DNA of 64,000 bases from Steinernema hermaphroditum (taxonomy: Eukaryota > Nematoda > Chromadorea > Rhabditida > Steinernematidae): contig CM059621.1 in assembly GCA_030435675.1 (NCBI GenBank), positions 6,882,001 to 6,946,000 on the forward strand, written 5' to 3'. Numbering within the stretch: the first letter of the stretch is position 1; every line of letters begins with the position of its first letter. Below, in pieces: positions 1-10,508 of the stretch. A program made the translations under genes and the position numbers. The notes under the pieces are model-generated. The model was not told where the DNA came from, ran no database searches, and worked only from the letters and a program-made list of their open reading frames with translations.

Positions 1-913
1 GGATAGCCTCGGGAGACCTTTCCCAACATGTAGGTCTCGCCACTGGATGTAGAAATCTAGAGGCCATGATCTCTTAATAGGGCTGTTCGGGAGGAGTTAC
101 CTGGTGTAAAGCTGTAGCGTTGACTATCGTATCGTCGTTGATCACGATGATATCCTGAATATTTGGCTTTTCCCTGAGAATGTACCCGTAAATCGCCATC
201 ATTTTGAGCGTGAGGTTCTTGTAGGAGTCGACGAAATCCAGCTGCAGGATATCGCCAAAGTCATCGTTTTCTTTCTGCAGGGCATCATCGTTTCCAAGAC
301 CTAAACTTGGGACTTCAAGCCACTGGTATTGTCACCTCCTCTACCAGTGACGAAGACGGTCGCCACTTCAGGCTGAAGCGTCGGTGCCCACGAGCGCCTC
401 ACGAAGTTCCGATAGTCCGCCGATTTGGGCGCACTCCTGATGACCACGACCCTCTGATGTGAGTCCTCGACGATCCGCGGCTCAATGCGCGCATTTATGC
501 GCTGGTTGAGGCCACAGTCAGTGTCTGGCTCCCGAACGGGGAAGAAAGACTTCACGCAGCTCCGGAGATCGTCACGGAGGGGCGTGTTGACGCCGAGGAA
601 ATTAGACTGAGTGTAACATAGCAGTCGGAACGGAAGAAGGGAGCGTTCCAAGTAGTTAGTCAGCTGAAATTTGTGTTCTGTCTGCTTTTTGGGATCTGTC
701 TGCTCTGAGTGTCTGTGCTCGGTTTATACAGTCTCAAATCATATCATGAATTTACTTTTCAGACAAAAAAAGCGGTTGGAGAATGATTACGGTACTTACG
801 AAGAGGTAGGGGATGATCCAGGCGAACTGGAGGGTGAGGAGTTTTAGCGGCGACAACTTGGAAGACAGCGGTGACTTGAAGAAAGTCACCCGAATGAGTC
901 GGCGCCACAACAT
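1..913 (-). CDS. Family 31 (beta-1,3-)galactosyltransferase, 3' end cut by window edge
   Basis: Type II Golgi glycosyltransferase of the Galactosyl_T (GT31) family, expected to add galactose or a related sugar to glycans in the secretory lumen. Exons 913-800, 663-345, 300-101 and 56-1 are separated by introns of 136, 44 and 44 bases, and phases agree. The start at 913 gives about 22 cytosolic residues, then a hydrophobic anchor (LTLQFAWIIPYLF), the topology the family needs. Family marks visible: the R-S-A...R-R-S-W strand (VVVIRSAPKSADYRNFVRRSW has the pattern IR..P...R..VR..W), VFVTGLGN, the ENDDFGDIL block, DFVDSYKNLTLK, a DD pair in VINDDTIV in the DxD position, and GKVSRGY at the edge. 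Continuation beyond base 1 is needed for the C-terminal part. Upstream frame is open for some more hydrophobic residues, so a longer first exon is possible. Exact acceptor and linkage cannot be told. Confidence 0.85.
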
Positions 914-2320
914 GGGTATGAGCGCGAAGGCGATAAAGATCGGGTACAGCGCGATTAAGGGGACATCTCCACATCAGCAACACCGGAGGATCGGAAGAAA
1001 CAATGTCACATGTACTCGAAAAGTCGATTTACCGTGTCGAATTAGCGAAAGCGCCAAACTGGCGAAATTTCGCGTCGTTCGCGATAATATCGGCGTTCGC
1101 CGTCTGTTCGCATGCCGTCAAAGGTGCACTGGCGAAGTGAAAAATCAAAAATTATGAACTGTATTGCATCTCTTTTTGTGTGGACTGTAGCCAGATCTGT
1201 AGACAGACGGAGATGGATGTAAACCGCAAGCTGTAGCAGCTTCCTTTCCAGCGCTGACTTCTACAGGCAAAAATTCGAAATATTTCCGTTTCAAATCCAG
1301 AGAGCGTCCACAAATCAGGATCTATCGTCAAATTCTACTTTTTGCCGGTTCTCATCGTGTGTTTTCCCGCCCTACTTTCCGTGTTTTCGAAGAGAAACCC
1401 AGTGCTGTCCAGCGATTCTGCAGATTCTCTCTTCCTACAAATCAAAATCCGTGTCAAACTGGTTGTTTTCGTGCCCGCGGAGACCACTGTTAGAACTCGC
1501 ATCGCCGTTACCGTAATCCTTGAGAATGGTGGATCTGGTAAAACCATTGAATCTGCGAGCTTCCAGAGGAGCTTACGTGTTTTTGGTTTGTGGCACGATC
1601 CGTAGCCTGAAATTGGTATGTAACGCGCCAGATCAGTCAAAAAACGACACAAATTGCGCATTTTCGGGTGAAGGCGGTCATTTTGATCCGTGCGTGTCGG
1701 GAAAAGTTAGAAAAACTGTCCAAAGTGGATCAAAAAAGAATTTTTTTCGAAATTTTCCGATATCGCTCATTTTGGGTTCATTCGATAGCCTACGTTCTCA
1801 TGAATGTTTTCCGTTTTGCCGTCGGAATCGCGACGATCAGATGCCATGAATCAAAATTTGAGGCCGAACGTATGACGATTACAGACAGTGGCGGTGTTTG
1901 TCGAATGAGCGGGTCCCGCAACGCTCCCCGCAACTCTGAATGTAGGAACAACTTGATTTGCGAGAGAGCCTTGCGGATTTCTTCTCTTTCGGTGCCAATT
2001 TTTGCGATTTTCTGTATTTTAGCGCTCCTGACCTATCGGATCTTGTCCAGCCATGTTGTCGTACATCTGCGCCGCGATTCTTGTAGCTCCGTTGGTGCTG
2101 AATCGCTGTTAGTCTTGCTCAAAAATTGCGGTGATTTTCGAAAATCGTTAGACTCCATTGTTTCCTTTCACAATTGTATGCTGATCTGAATCTCTTTCGC
2201 TTGAAAACTTGAGCTTTCCACTCTGTGTTCGTGTTTTGTGAATTTATGTCGTGCCTATTCCTCTGGCTCTTCCTATTTGGTCTCTCCTTTCAGGTAAAAG
2301 CTCATTTGTACATCGCAGAA
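914..2320. other. Spacer between galactosyltransferase and rpl-30
   Basis: About 1.4 kb with no gene I can support. It holds the promoter sides of two divergent genes. A 174-codon open frame runs from 1668 to 2189 (+) but shows no recognisable domain, and its composition resembles the flanking non-coding DNA, so I do not call it. Just before rpl-30, a CTTTCAG acceptor at about 2287-2293 is a likely trans-splice or 5'-UTR splice site. Confidence 0.5.
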
Positions 2321-2710
2321 ATGGCCCCCGCTACCAAGAAGTCGAAGAAGACCAATGAGAACATCAACGCCCGCCTCTCCATGGTGGTGAAGAGCGGCAA
2401 GTACACCCTCGGTTACAAGCAGGCCATCAAGTCCCTCCTCAACGGAAAGTCGAAGTTGGTCATCATCGCCAACAACACCCCCGCTCTTCGGTTCGTTGCC
2501 CCTATGCATCTTCTCCGCTGAATGCTCCGTTTCAGTCGCAGTGAGATCGAGTACTATGCCATGCTCGCCAAGACTGGTGTCCACCACTACGGAGGAAACA
2601 ACATTGAGCTCGGAACCGCTTGCGGTAAGCTCTTCCGTGTTGGAGTCCTCTCCATCACCGATCCCGGAGATTCCGACATCATCCGCGCTATGCCCACTGA
2701 GCAGCAGTAA
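2321..2710 (+). CDS. rpl-30: 60S ribosomal protein L30 (eL30)
   Basis: Cytosolic large-subunit ribosomal protein. Two exons, 2321-2490 and 2536-2710, with a 45-base intron, encode 114 residues, the usual length. Sequence is unmistakable: a basic start ([18 protein letters not shown]), [55 protein letters not shown] and [12 protein letters not shown], all family-conserved. The start codon is the first ATG after a CTTTCAG acceptor near 2293. ATTAAA at 2755-2760 is a probable poly(A) signal. Codon use is strongly biased to C-ending codons, as expected for a highly expressed gene. No neighbouring gene lies close enough to form an operon. Confidence 0.97.
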
Positions 2711-4083
2711 ATTTGTTTTCCGCAATTTGTTGTTTTTGTTACTGCACCCTTGTTATTAAAAAGATTTTGAATTTTTCTATGAGTGATACTATTACTGCTG
2801 CTGTGACGGGGCTCGTCCTACTGAAGAACCGTGGACGGCGTTTCAAGAAGATCGCTTGGATCAACGGTGAGTTTGGGTGGGGATTGGTGTCTTTAGGTGT
2901 TTCGTCGTTTCTTTAGGTGGTTGTTGAATAAAGTACTTGTTTTATTGCCTTGCGTTTGCGTATTCGCAGTTCAAGCTTGATTGTACGTTGACTAGATGTG
3001 GTTGAGGTTAAGGATCTGATGCCCTCAAATTTGGGATGGTTCGAATTCTTCGTGTCAACTATGAAGATTTGCTCCACCGGTTACTATGTTTAGCCTTCGG
3101 CGTTTAATTGCAGGGTGGGGAAGCTGGACAGAATCTCCTGCGAAGGTCTAAGTTCTGTTGCAAACATAATGGCAACAGCTCGATAGGATGCTTGTGCACT
3201 TTTGATAGAATTGTTATATTTCGGAAGGCAGGAGTCAGATTCTGTTCTGGATACCGTTGGCATTTATCTTAGCAACGAATATCGACCAATCGCCTTGGCA
3301 AGTAGAGAAGCACATTTGCAGACTGTCTATTAATTTGCATTCGAGGCAGTCACGTGGGTAGAACCGGTCATTTTCCGACTCACTTCTGCTGCTCTGAAAA
3401 CGAATAATCTTGCCCTAATCCAATGGCATCTGGTTTGATCCACAGTGCTGCAGTTCTTCACCCACGAATCCTTCAATAGTAGAGGCAGTCACGTGCGTAG
3501 AACCGGTCATTTTATTGTTTTTGTTCAGCACAGTGCACTCTACTGTGGCCTTCGAAATAGTAGTCTGAGGAACGGAAGAATATAATGCAGTGCATAGGAA
3601 ATTACCGGAGACAGACGAGCATGTGAATGGAAAGCTTCGAATACTCGTCTCAGAAGTTCGACTGGATTCTGTAGAGATTCTATCCTTCCAAACTTTATCG
3701 ATTCTGGGAAAAGAACGATCGAGTCATCTTCCAAAGCGCTAGAATTCATTTATCTACTCCATATCCAGCACTCACTGACAATTCCAGATCTTCGGGAGAA
3801 ACGTCCCGACAAGCACAACGTTCACTTCGAGGCTGCAGTCATTTTAGATTTGAGAAAAAGTTCTTCTTGTCAACTTTATAGCTCTTCTTACCAGGACGGC
3901 CGGTTCATAATCAGGATAGGCAAGCAAAATGAAACGCATTTGCAGACTGTCTCTGAATCTGCATTCGAGACAGTCACTTGGGCACAATCGGTCGTTTTTC
4001 TGACTGATTGTAGACGTTCCGACAAGCAACATCCACATGATCAGATTTGAGCAAGAGATTCGATCAAACGCCCAACCTGGTCG
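2711..4083. other. Non-coding spacer downstream of rpl-30
   Basis: No supported gene. AATAAA near 2926 could be a second poly(A) signal. Three imperfect copies of a short repeat occur here (listed separately). Short frames on both strands have no recognisable features. Confidence 0.45.
3312..3374 (+). repeat. Local repeat family, copy 1 (others at 3482-3513 and 3936-4000)
   Basis: The block reads GCATTTGCAGACTGTCT, then a TGCATTCGAG(G/A)CAGTCAC core and a (G)AACCGGTC or CAATCGGTC end. Copy 3 at 3936-4000 has the full block with several substitutions; copy 2 at 3482-3513 keeps only the GGCAGTCACGTG..TAGAACCGGTCATTTT part. All three are on the same strand within 700 bases. Segments around CGACAAGCA and AGATTTGAG near 3809-3850 and 4019-4052 also repeat. 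I see no coding capacity or terminal inverted repeats, so the origin is unclear. Confidence 0.6.
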
Positions 4084-5536
4084 TCAGAAAGGTGTGAAAG
4101 AGAGACGCGTGTCCACTTGAATGTTTATCTGCCTCGAGATCTCGCGCTTTGCCGGGGTACTGTAGCGCCTCGAAGCGAGAGGTGATAAATGGTCGGATTC
4201 TCCGTGAGAGTCACTCGACTTCGGCGACGGAAACGAGCTCGCCGGCGTCTTCGTGGCCATCTGCGTGGCCCGGCCCCTCTTGACAACCTCTCCACCTTTG
4301 TCTCGCGTTACACAACCTTTGTGTGAGAACGGATCAGCGTTATGCAATTGGCGCGTCCCGAGAGTTGTCACCACGCGTTGAGTCATAATAGCGCCAGAAG
4401 CACCATCGACTCGAGAGGCCCGAGTCCTTCTTCTCAAAGAAGGCGCCGAAGTCGCAATTACGGCGCGTGCAAACTTATTTGGCGCACCCACAAAAGGGCC
4501 GACGGCGGCGGTGGCGCCCAAATGGTCGCCACACGTGTATCAATCATGTTCCGTGGCCGGATCAAAGGGGATTACGTGGACGGACAGAGCGCGTCGAGGT
4601 CGAGAGGTTATGACTGTCAGCTGTGGGCCGATCTGTTTGAATCGGAGGGGTACGGTAGTCGAGCAGGGATCTGTCGACTCATTAGGCTCCACAGGGATAA
4701 TCGGAGGAGTGCTTGACGCTTCCAATTATGACTCAATACGCGAGCAGATAAGAAGCAGCGATGAATGAGTGACCTGTTGTACTGACAACTCAGCGCGCCA
4801 ATTACATAACCTCTGTTCGAATGTATTGTGTGTATCCTAGCCACCCACTAGCCCTCCCCGTCACCTCCAGCGATTACCGTACCTCTAAAGCGCCATCATT
4901 CACACCTTCCGACAGCCGCTTGCAACATGCGTGACGAAGAAGCGTGCAACCGTAATAAATCATCGCTCGATCATCCGAAATTCAAAATTTCGATCGTATC
5001 TGCCCGGAGACGTCACAACATCTGTTGCCCGAGATGGACACACGCGATTCGCGAAAACAATGAACAGTGCAGAAAAACGGTACTTAACCAATAAATAACT
5101 GCACGGCGTCTCCGGAGGGAAATCGTGCGATGAGTGAAAATTGCGAGATCGGAACCGGTTTCCGCGCTACCGTAGCCTGCGCGGCGCCCTAAGGGAATGT
5201 CATGTGCTCCTTTTACGTCATCTCGAAGGATCCGTGGAGCGCCGAGCCTCTTTCTTAATAAGGCAAATGGACGAATTTGAAATTAGGACCGCTGGATACT
5301 GTAATTAGAGCCTAATGGACGTCGTCATTAAGTAGATTGCTATCAGTGACACTTCTTGGCCCTCAGACACCCAAAATCCTCGATCGCTGTTACCATATGT
5401 GCGGTTAATCGGTCGTCCCGGTCGATTAACACCCACCGTAGGAGGCTAGAACAGCTCGCGCGGAGGGGAACCCGGGGGGCGGAGTCACCTCCCAACTTGT
5501 TGCTGTCGTCTCCGCGACAAGATCATTCGCGACAAG
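4084..5536. other. Upstream region of lin-32, CpG-rich
   Basis: Non-coding as far as I can tell. A 145-codon frame on the minus strand (4084-4521) is rich in R, S, T and A and lacks a recognisable domain; I treat it as chance in GC-rich DNA. TACCGTA-type motifs occur at 4651, 4875 and 5168. A proneural gene follows, so enhancers are plausible here, but that is inference. Confidence 0.4.
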
Positions 5537-6125
5537 ATGACGACCACCTGGCAACATGCCTATGCCTCCGCTTCACCCAGCGGCGCCGTTCTGCCCTACG
5601 GCAACACGCCCGCCGTCTATCCCCACCAACCCCAAGCGGCCGGACTCACCAGCCCTACCGTATTCCCGAGCCATCCGATGACGCCAATGGACTTCCAGCT
5701 CTACTGCAGCACCAGTTCCGTGCAGGCGACGCAGAGATCTTCCCCTGCTTCCAGGTAACAGCCTCTTTCCCCTTAGAGCTTTTCTGAAGGTAGCCCTTTA
5801 GTGAAGAGTACCACGCGGAAGACGACAACAAGGCGGGCAAAGGAGGCGCGCGACGCTACAAGACGCCGAGTCCCCAGATCCTTCGTCTCCGAAGACAAGC
5901 CGCCAACGCTAGAGAACGAAAGAGAATGAATATGTTGAACACGGCCTTCGATACGGTAAGTGTTTCGCCTCCAATCGCCCCATCTCACCACCCCCATTCC
6001 AGCTTCGCGACCACATTCCCGAGATCGACAAGGGCCGCCGCCTCTCGAAGATGGAGACGCTTCTCATGGCCCACTACTACATCCAGGAGCTCGTCAGTCT
6101 CCTCGAAAACGACAAGAACGAATGA
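5537..6125 (+). CDS. lin-32: Atonal-type proneural bHLH transcription factor, lin-32-like
   Basis: DNA-binding basic helix-loop-helix regulator of neuronal fate; acts in the nucleus as a heterodimer with an E-protein (family knowledge). Three exons, 5537-5754, 5802-5955 and 6003-6125, give 164 residues with consistent phases. Residues 1-72 are a P/S/T/Q-rich region. A short acidic link leads to RRYKTPSPQILRLRR, which matches the segment before the basic region of C. elegans LIN-32, then the basic region AANARERKRMN, helix 1 NTAFDTLRDHIPEID, loop KGRR and helix 2 LSKMETLLMAHYYIQEL. The bHLH ends almost at the stop, as in LIN-32. ATG 5537 is the only good start in the first exon. AATAAA lies at 6162-6167. 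Another atonal/neurogenin member is the main alternative; the TPSPQ-LR motif favours lin-32. Confidence 0.85.
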
Positions 6126-6578
6126 CTTTACCTCTCGCGCGTGTGTACATAAACATATTTTAATAAAACTCTTCGTAAAGCATCTGTCAAGGCTGTTCGG
6201 TGACCCACATTAGCAGCAGACACACACTCCAAATACTCGGATTCTTTGGGTGCAATGGCGCGTGCGCAAAAAACGGAGTCGAATGCAACTAGGAGCCCAT
6301 AAAAACGGCGACAAGTGGCCACGGCACGCGCCTGAGATGCGGATCTCGCGCATCGGCGATCGGTCGGACGATATCAGCCTCGGCGGGTGTCACTTGTCAC
6401 CGAGGGCGCGTGTGGCGAGGCCGAGAGGAGAGGAAAGTCATCATGTGAATGCCTTGAGGTGCCGACGAGAAGGAAGATTGACCATCCATGGCCGTAAGTA
6501 TACGAGTTGCAGAGAAAACAGAAAAATTTAGACGACGATATCGAGACATGAAAGCGTCTAACTATGTACAAGATGATC

Positions 6579-6674
6579 CAAAAAGGGAATCTAGACAGAA
6601 GTCTAGGAAAGAGAGCACTGTAAGAGTTTAGACTTCTGGCTAGATTCCTTTTGTAGAAAGTGTCTAGACACTTT
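6579..6674. repeat. Inverted repeat plus 18-base perfect palindrome
   Basis: The left arm at 6580-6604 (AAAAGGGAATCTAGACAGAA then GTCT) pairs with the right arm at 6630-6652, the reverse complement with two or three changes. Directly after it, 6657-6674 is the perfect palindrome AAAGTGTCTAGACACTTT. No open frame is involved. It could be a remnant of a small inverted-repeat element or a hairpin in the lin-32 downstream region. Confidence 0.55.
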
Positions 6675-7014
6675 GCATTGTCTTGAAACCAGACTGTTTG
6701 AGCCCTCACCTACAAATTTGCCTATGCCTCACATGAAGTTGTCTCTGTGAGTTTTTAGTGAAACAATCCAGGGTCCATGAATCTGTAATGTTATCCTCTT
6801 TCTTATTTGCCGACTATTGTTTCATCTGGATTACGGTATTTCCTCAGTCGTTCCACTTCCGCCTTCAGCTTCATGCTTCCTTCTCCGCTTCCGCCACATT
6901 CACATTTACACCTTCTCCCTTTACGATGTTCTCCAGGCATGTATTGCGCTCCCATAAAAGACTCGTTTATTGACTACCGTACTCCTTTATGCGCCACCGA
7001 GCTTGTCTCTCTCG

Positions 7015-7281
7015 TCAAATCCCGACGATCTCTGCAGATTTGGGTCGCGCGTGTTCTCCACACTCATTCGAATAATTAATCGTCGTGTCGCAAAGTTTAC
7101 CTTTCAGACAGGACACGCGCGCCGATTGCATCGCCAACTTCATTAAATCATCCCCTTTGAGGCGTTTTTTTGTAGCGGCACGCGTCTTTGAACAAGTCGC
7201 GCTATCGCTTCGCGCGCCTTCCACATCGCTGAACTCGGAAAGTCGCTTTTTTGGCGGTGTTTGCACAGGGACTTCCGACAC
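7015..7281 (-). CDS. Possible small basic protein, unrecognised
   Basis: Weak candidate. From ATG 7281 the frame begins MSEVPVQTPPKKRLSEF and is rich in K, R and S, looking like a nuclear, disordered peptide. After codon 60 there is a good donor (AAAG then GTAAAC at 7100) and an acceptor CTGCAG ending at 7032; the 69-base interval is a multiple of three, so spliced and unspliced forms both end at 7015. Spliced product about 65 residues, unspliced 88. No domain recognised. The flanks, 6675-7014 and 7282-8272, hold no other candidate. Confidence 0.25.
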   Translation of the reverse strand: MSEVPVQTPPKKRLSEFSDVEGARSDSATCSKTRAATKKRLKGDDLMKLAMQSARVSCLKGKLCDTTINYSNECGEHARPKSAEIVGI

Positions 7282-8272
7282 CTAATTAGCTATTTGGCAA
7301 CTTGCGCAATACGGTGGCGACTTTTGTGACGGCGACGTGTGGGAATCAAGAGTGGGAGGATGAGGAATGAGTATCTCGAGGAGACTAGGAGACAGGAGAC
7401 AGGAGAGGAAATTCGTATTTTTTTTGGAATTGAGACTTTTGTTCTGCTCAAATCTCTACAAAAAGAAGCGATTATTAAATTATCAACCAGGCTACCGTAG
7501 CAGAGCTGTACGAGACGAGACTCGAAACTGAAATGAAGATCTCGAGATTACGCTAACCCCTTATGAAATGTCTCTTTCATTGCTTTTATTTCATCATCTT
7601 CACTGTGACAGCTACCGTAACCCAACTTGATTTTCTCCACTTCTCCAAAAGATTTGCAAATTCCACACCGACATTCCCAGATGCGAACATAATTGTCCGT
7701 TGTCTTTCGCCTTTTGAAGACGCCGTAGCGTGGAAATCGAAAACACAAATTGCGCGTTTTGGAATCGTTTAGTCGCGGCGAATCGCGTGAAAATCGCTTC
7801 TCTAATTTCGTCGGCGCCTGTGGCGGTGCCGACGCCGCCTCGCGAGGCAGCTGTCGTACGCGAGGCGATCTGTAATTAGTGCGGTAAGAAGGGCCGCCGA
7901 AAGACGGAATGACCGAGTTGTTGCGCGTTTAATCGACGGTAATCACCGAGGCCAAAGGTCGGAGACGCCGAGTGATGCAACGGCGGTGCGCGACTTAATC
8001 TCGGTCAATATTGCCACCGATTAATGCGTTTGTTGGCAAGCGGCGCAAAGGTGCCGCTTACTTTGCGTTAGGTCACACGGGCCAAATGCGAAAATTGCGC
8101 GTTTTTATAACCTTTTTTGGGGAGTCAACGAGGGGGAGACAATCGTCACCATGTGGCAACAGCTGTTGCCCAACAGTGCACTCTTGCGGGGAGGTGTAAT
8201 GGAGATGGCTCTCTATCTGTTTGAATACTTACAGTAATTGGTAAAAGAGATATACGATACGCAAAATGTTTC
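7282..8272. other. Non-coding spacer
   Basis: Nothing supported in this 1 kb. It contains TACCGTA motifs at about 7494 and 7613, polypyrimidine runs and short frames only. Confidence 0.45.
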
Positions 8273-8344
8273 TGGAGGTATGGGGATTCGAACCCCAGCC
8301 CTCTCGCATGCTAAGCGAGCGCTCTACCCCTGAGCTATACCCCC
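8273..8344 (-). tRNA. tRNA-Ala (anticodon AGC)
   Basis: Read on the minus strand, a 72-base cloverleaf starts GGGGGTATAGCTCAGGGG. The acceptor stem GGGGGTA pairs with TACCTCC (one G-U), discriminator A. The anticodon loop is CTTAGCA with AGC in the centre, the A and B boxes (TAGCTCAGGGG; GGTTCGAATCC) are present, and the T stem pairs. It appears intact and functional. Confidence 0.95.
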
Positions 8345-8501
8345 AAGCAGCGGCGAAAATGTGCAAGATCACTATGTTGAGAAGCGGTCAGGCTAGGATA
8401 GCGGCTCTCGACCCGATAGACTTGCAGACTTGATCCCCTTCTTACGGTGTCTCTGCGAGGGCAGGCGATGGAGTTTTCCAAGACGTGCAGAGGAAGTGTC
8501 C

Positions 8502-8645
8502 ATGTATTGGGGAATCTGCTGCGTTTTCTTCGTTTGTGGCGCCATTATTGCGGAGGAATCGTGTACTGTGGATCTGCATGGCTTTATAGAGAGTGTGGAA
8601 AGCGTTCTTTTTTGCGATGAAAGCGGAGAATTTCGAGCTCGTTGA
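8502..8645 (+). CDS. Possible short secreted peptide
   Basis: A 47-residue frame that begins MYWGICCVFFVCGAIIA, a good-looking signal peptide with cleavage expected near IIA-EE, followed by about 30 residues with two cysteines. No splice sites are needed. It sits only about 90 bases upstream of the next gene on the same strand, so it could also be part of that gene's 5' region. No family recognised, and a frame this short may be chance. Confidence 0.25.
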   Translation: MYWGICCVFFVCGAIIAEESCTVDLHGFIESVESVLFCDESGEFRAR

Positions 8646-8737
8646 TCGGTCTGTTCTGTAAAGTCAATCCACCACGAGTATTTTCGTCCTTCTTGAACTT
8701 GTTTTGATCCTACAACGTTTTCAGTCAGATCACCAGA

Positions 8738-9152
8738 ATGGTGTCCCTGCGTACTGCACGAATGTTACGCCGCCTGAAGGGGCTTCCTCGCGAGCTCTGG
8801 AATCTGTATCCCGAACAGGTCGCCTTCTACTCGACTTTTGGAGTCGCCGCAGCGATCGTCGCCATCTACAAGGTCAACAAGTACGGAGTTGAAGGAAGTA
8901 GGAATACTCGTTGCGTTGCTTCTTATTTTGCTTTCGCTTTACAGTTAAGCCCTACTACCGTGGACGCTACGACATTGTGCGAACTGATGACCCCGTCGCC
9001 TTGAACTGGAGAGTTCCCGAGGTACCGTAGTGAAACGTGGCTCCGTGAAATAACGGTTGTTGCAGGAGTATCCGGCGCCATACCTGTCCAACCGCGACAA
9101 CGTCGACTACTCAACCTACAAGCGCGACTACGGATGGAAGGCCGCTATCTAG
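8738..9152 (+). CDS. Small single-pass membrane protein, possibly mitochondrial
   Basis: Three exons, 8738-8897, 8945-9021 and 9066-9152, with introns of 47 and 44 bases, give 107 residues and close the frame. The N-terminus is basic with little acid (MVSLRTARMLRRLKGLPREL), then WNLYPEQVAFYSTFG, a hydrophobic helix at about residues 33-46 (GVAAAIVAIYKV), and a tyrosine- and proline-rich tail (KPYYRGRYDIVR, EYPAPYLSNRD) ending KAAI. The layout, a basic start, one helix and a soluble Y/P/R-rich tail, is like accessory subunits of respiratory complex I. I cannot place it in a named subunit family, so that is only a suggestion. The compact gene and strong codon bias suggest a well-expressed housekeeping protein. 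Confidence 0.75.
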
Positions 9153-9444
9153 GACGGAAGAACGTCGTTTTCGTTTAGCCGCGAGTGTAACATATGTTCT
9201 TCTAGATTTAGCGTCGATTAAATGAGAATTTAAAGGTTTTTTTTGGTTGAGTTCCTGCTCCAGGGTCCACCGCTCGATCAGACTCGATCGGATACAAGTG
9301 CAGACGTTGTTTGTCTGCAAAGTGCCGGTTTTCAGACATAGACTTGGTGGAGAGTCTGCTCGGTCAGTTCACTTTTCTGCGAGCCGTTGCGCGGTCGAAG
9401 TAAAAAGCGCTTTCTCGTGTCTTCTTCCCGATTCTTCAGTCGAT

Positions 9445-10138
9445 ATGGAGAAACCAAAGAAACGTAAGAAGACGAAAAAGAAGAGATGTGGCAATGTCCC
9501 CTACATTCCCGAAGGTCAACTGAAAGCGGCCGTGCCACGTGAGGAGTCTTCTTCCACAACTCTCATTCTCGTTCATTATTTCAGGTGATGTCCAAAAGAA
9601 TATGCAAGAATCGCCGGAAGAATTTGACAACGACCCAAAGAAGACGCCTCCACCAAAAAAGGACGACGAAACTACTTCGGAACGTACTACTGAAGCGTGT
9701 TCTCCACCAGGGTCGCGACGAACTAGGAACACAAGCAGCATCGATAGTTCGAAACCTTCATCGAAAAAGGACGATGATCTGACGGAGCCCACTTCGGAGG
9801 CATGTTCTCCTCCGAGGAAACCGCAGCCTGAATTCGCAGCATATTCTGATCTCCACAAATATCCACTGCCGGTGATCAAGAAGAAGCGGGATGAAACGGC
9901 GAAGCCAGCGACGATAAATCGATCGGAAGCTGCAAAACGTATCGAAGCCAAGTGTTCTCCTCAAGTGATCGATGTGTTGCTCCACGCGAACAAATTAATA
10001 CGAATGTTCTCTAATGCCCACCTCGATGGTATCGATCTTCTGATAGCCTTGAAGAAAGAACATGACCATCCGAAAGTTACTTTTGTCCTTGGAAGACCTC
10101 TGGATGTTGCAAACGCGGATTCTGCAAATTTACAATGA
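9445..10138 (+). CDS. Lysine- and serine-rich protein, function unknown
   Basis: Two exons, 9445-9538 and 9585-10138, with a 46-base intron, encode 215 residues. It starts MEKPKKRKKTKKKRCGN, a strong nuclear or nucleolar-type basic run. The middle is low-complexity, rich in P, K, D, S and T, with two copies of (S/T)EACSPP. The last 60 residues are more ordered-looking (VIDVLLHANKLIRMFSNAHLDG; LIALKKEHDHPKVTFVLG). No known domain recognised. The stop is at 10136-10138, with AATAAA soon after near 10170. A second open frame, to 10388, overlaps the 3' end, but I saw no support for it. The start is the first ATG after a TTCTTCAG acceptor. Confidence in a gene being here is moderate, in function none. 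Confidence 0.55.
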
Positions 10139-10508
10139 GCTATGCCATGATATCCTTGTCTTGAAACTGAATAAAGGTTATGGTTGGTGTAAGGGACAAC
10201 GACACAGAGATAAAGATGAACGCCTTATCCTGATGGTAAAAGAGCGATTGAGGGGAAACAAAATCGTTTCGGGACCGAAACCCCGTAGTCGTTTTTTGAA
10301 GGCAGTTTTACGAAAATCTCCTCTTGTTGCTCTCCTCGTTCCTGCTTTGAAAGCGAATGTTTTCTTCGATGTTCCATATTGGTCGTGAATTATCTTCTTC
10401 TATCGCTATGTCACTGTCGAGTTCCCACTTTCTGCTCGTTTCAGGGGTCGCACCAGGTGCAGAAGTCACCGGCGGACAGCCTCAGAAGCACTAGTCTCCC
10501 ACTGAAGC
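10139..10508. other. Spacer before the Ca2+ ATPase gene
   Basis: Holds the poly(A) region of the preceding gene (AATAAA near 10170) and the 5' leader of the ATPase, including a possible acceptor CGTTTCAG at about 10436-10443. An open frame across 10189-10388 is not recognised. Confidence 0.4.

Noticed and set aside
1668..2189. Open frame of 173 residues upstream of rpl-30
   Set aside because: No domain, no splice logic, composition like surrounding non-coding DNA.
4084..4521. Minus-strand frame of 145 residues
   Set aside because: R/S/T-rich translation of CpG-rich DNA with another long frame on the other strand; nothing family-like.
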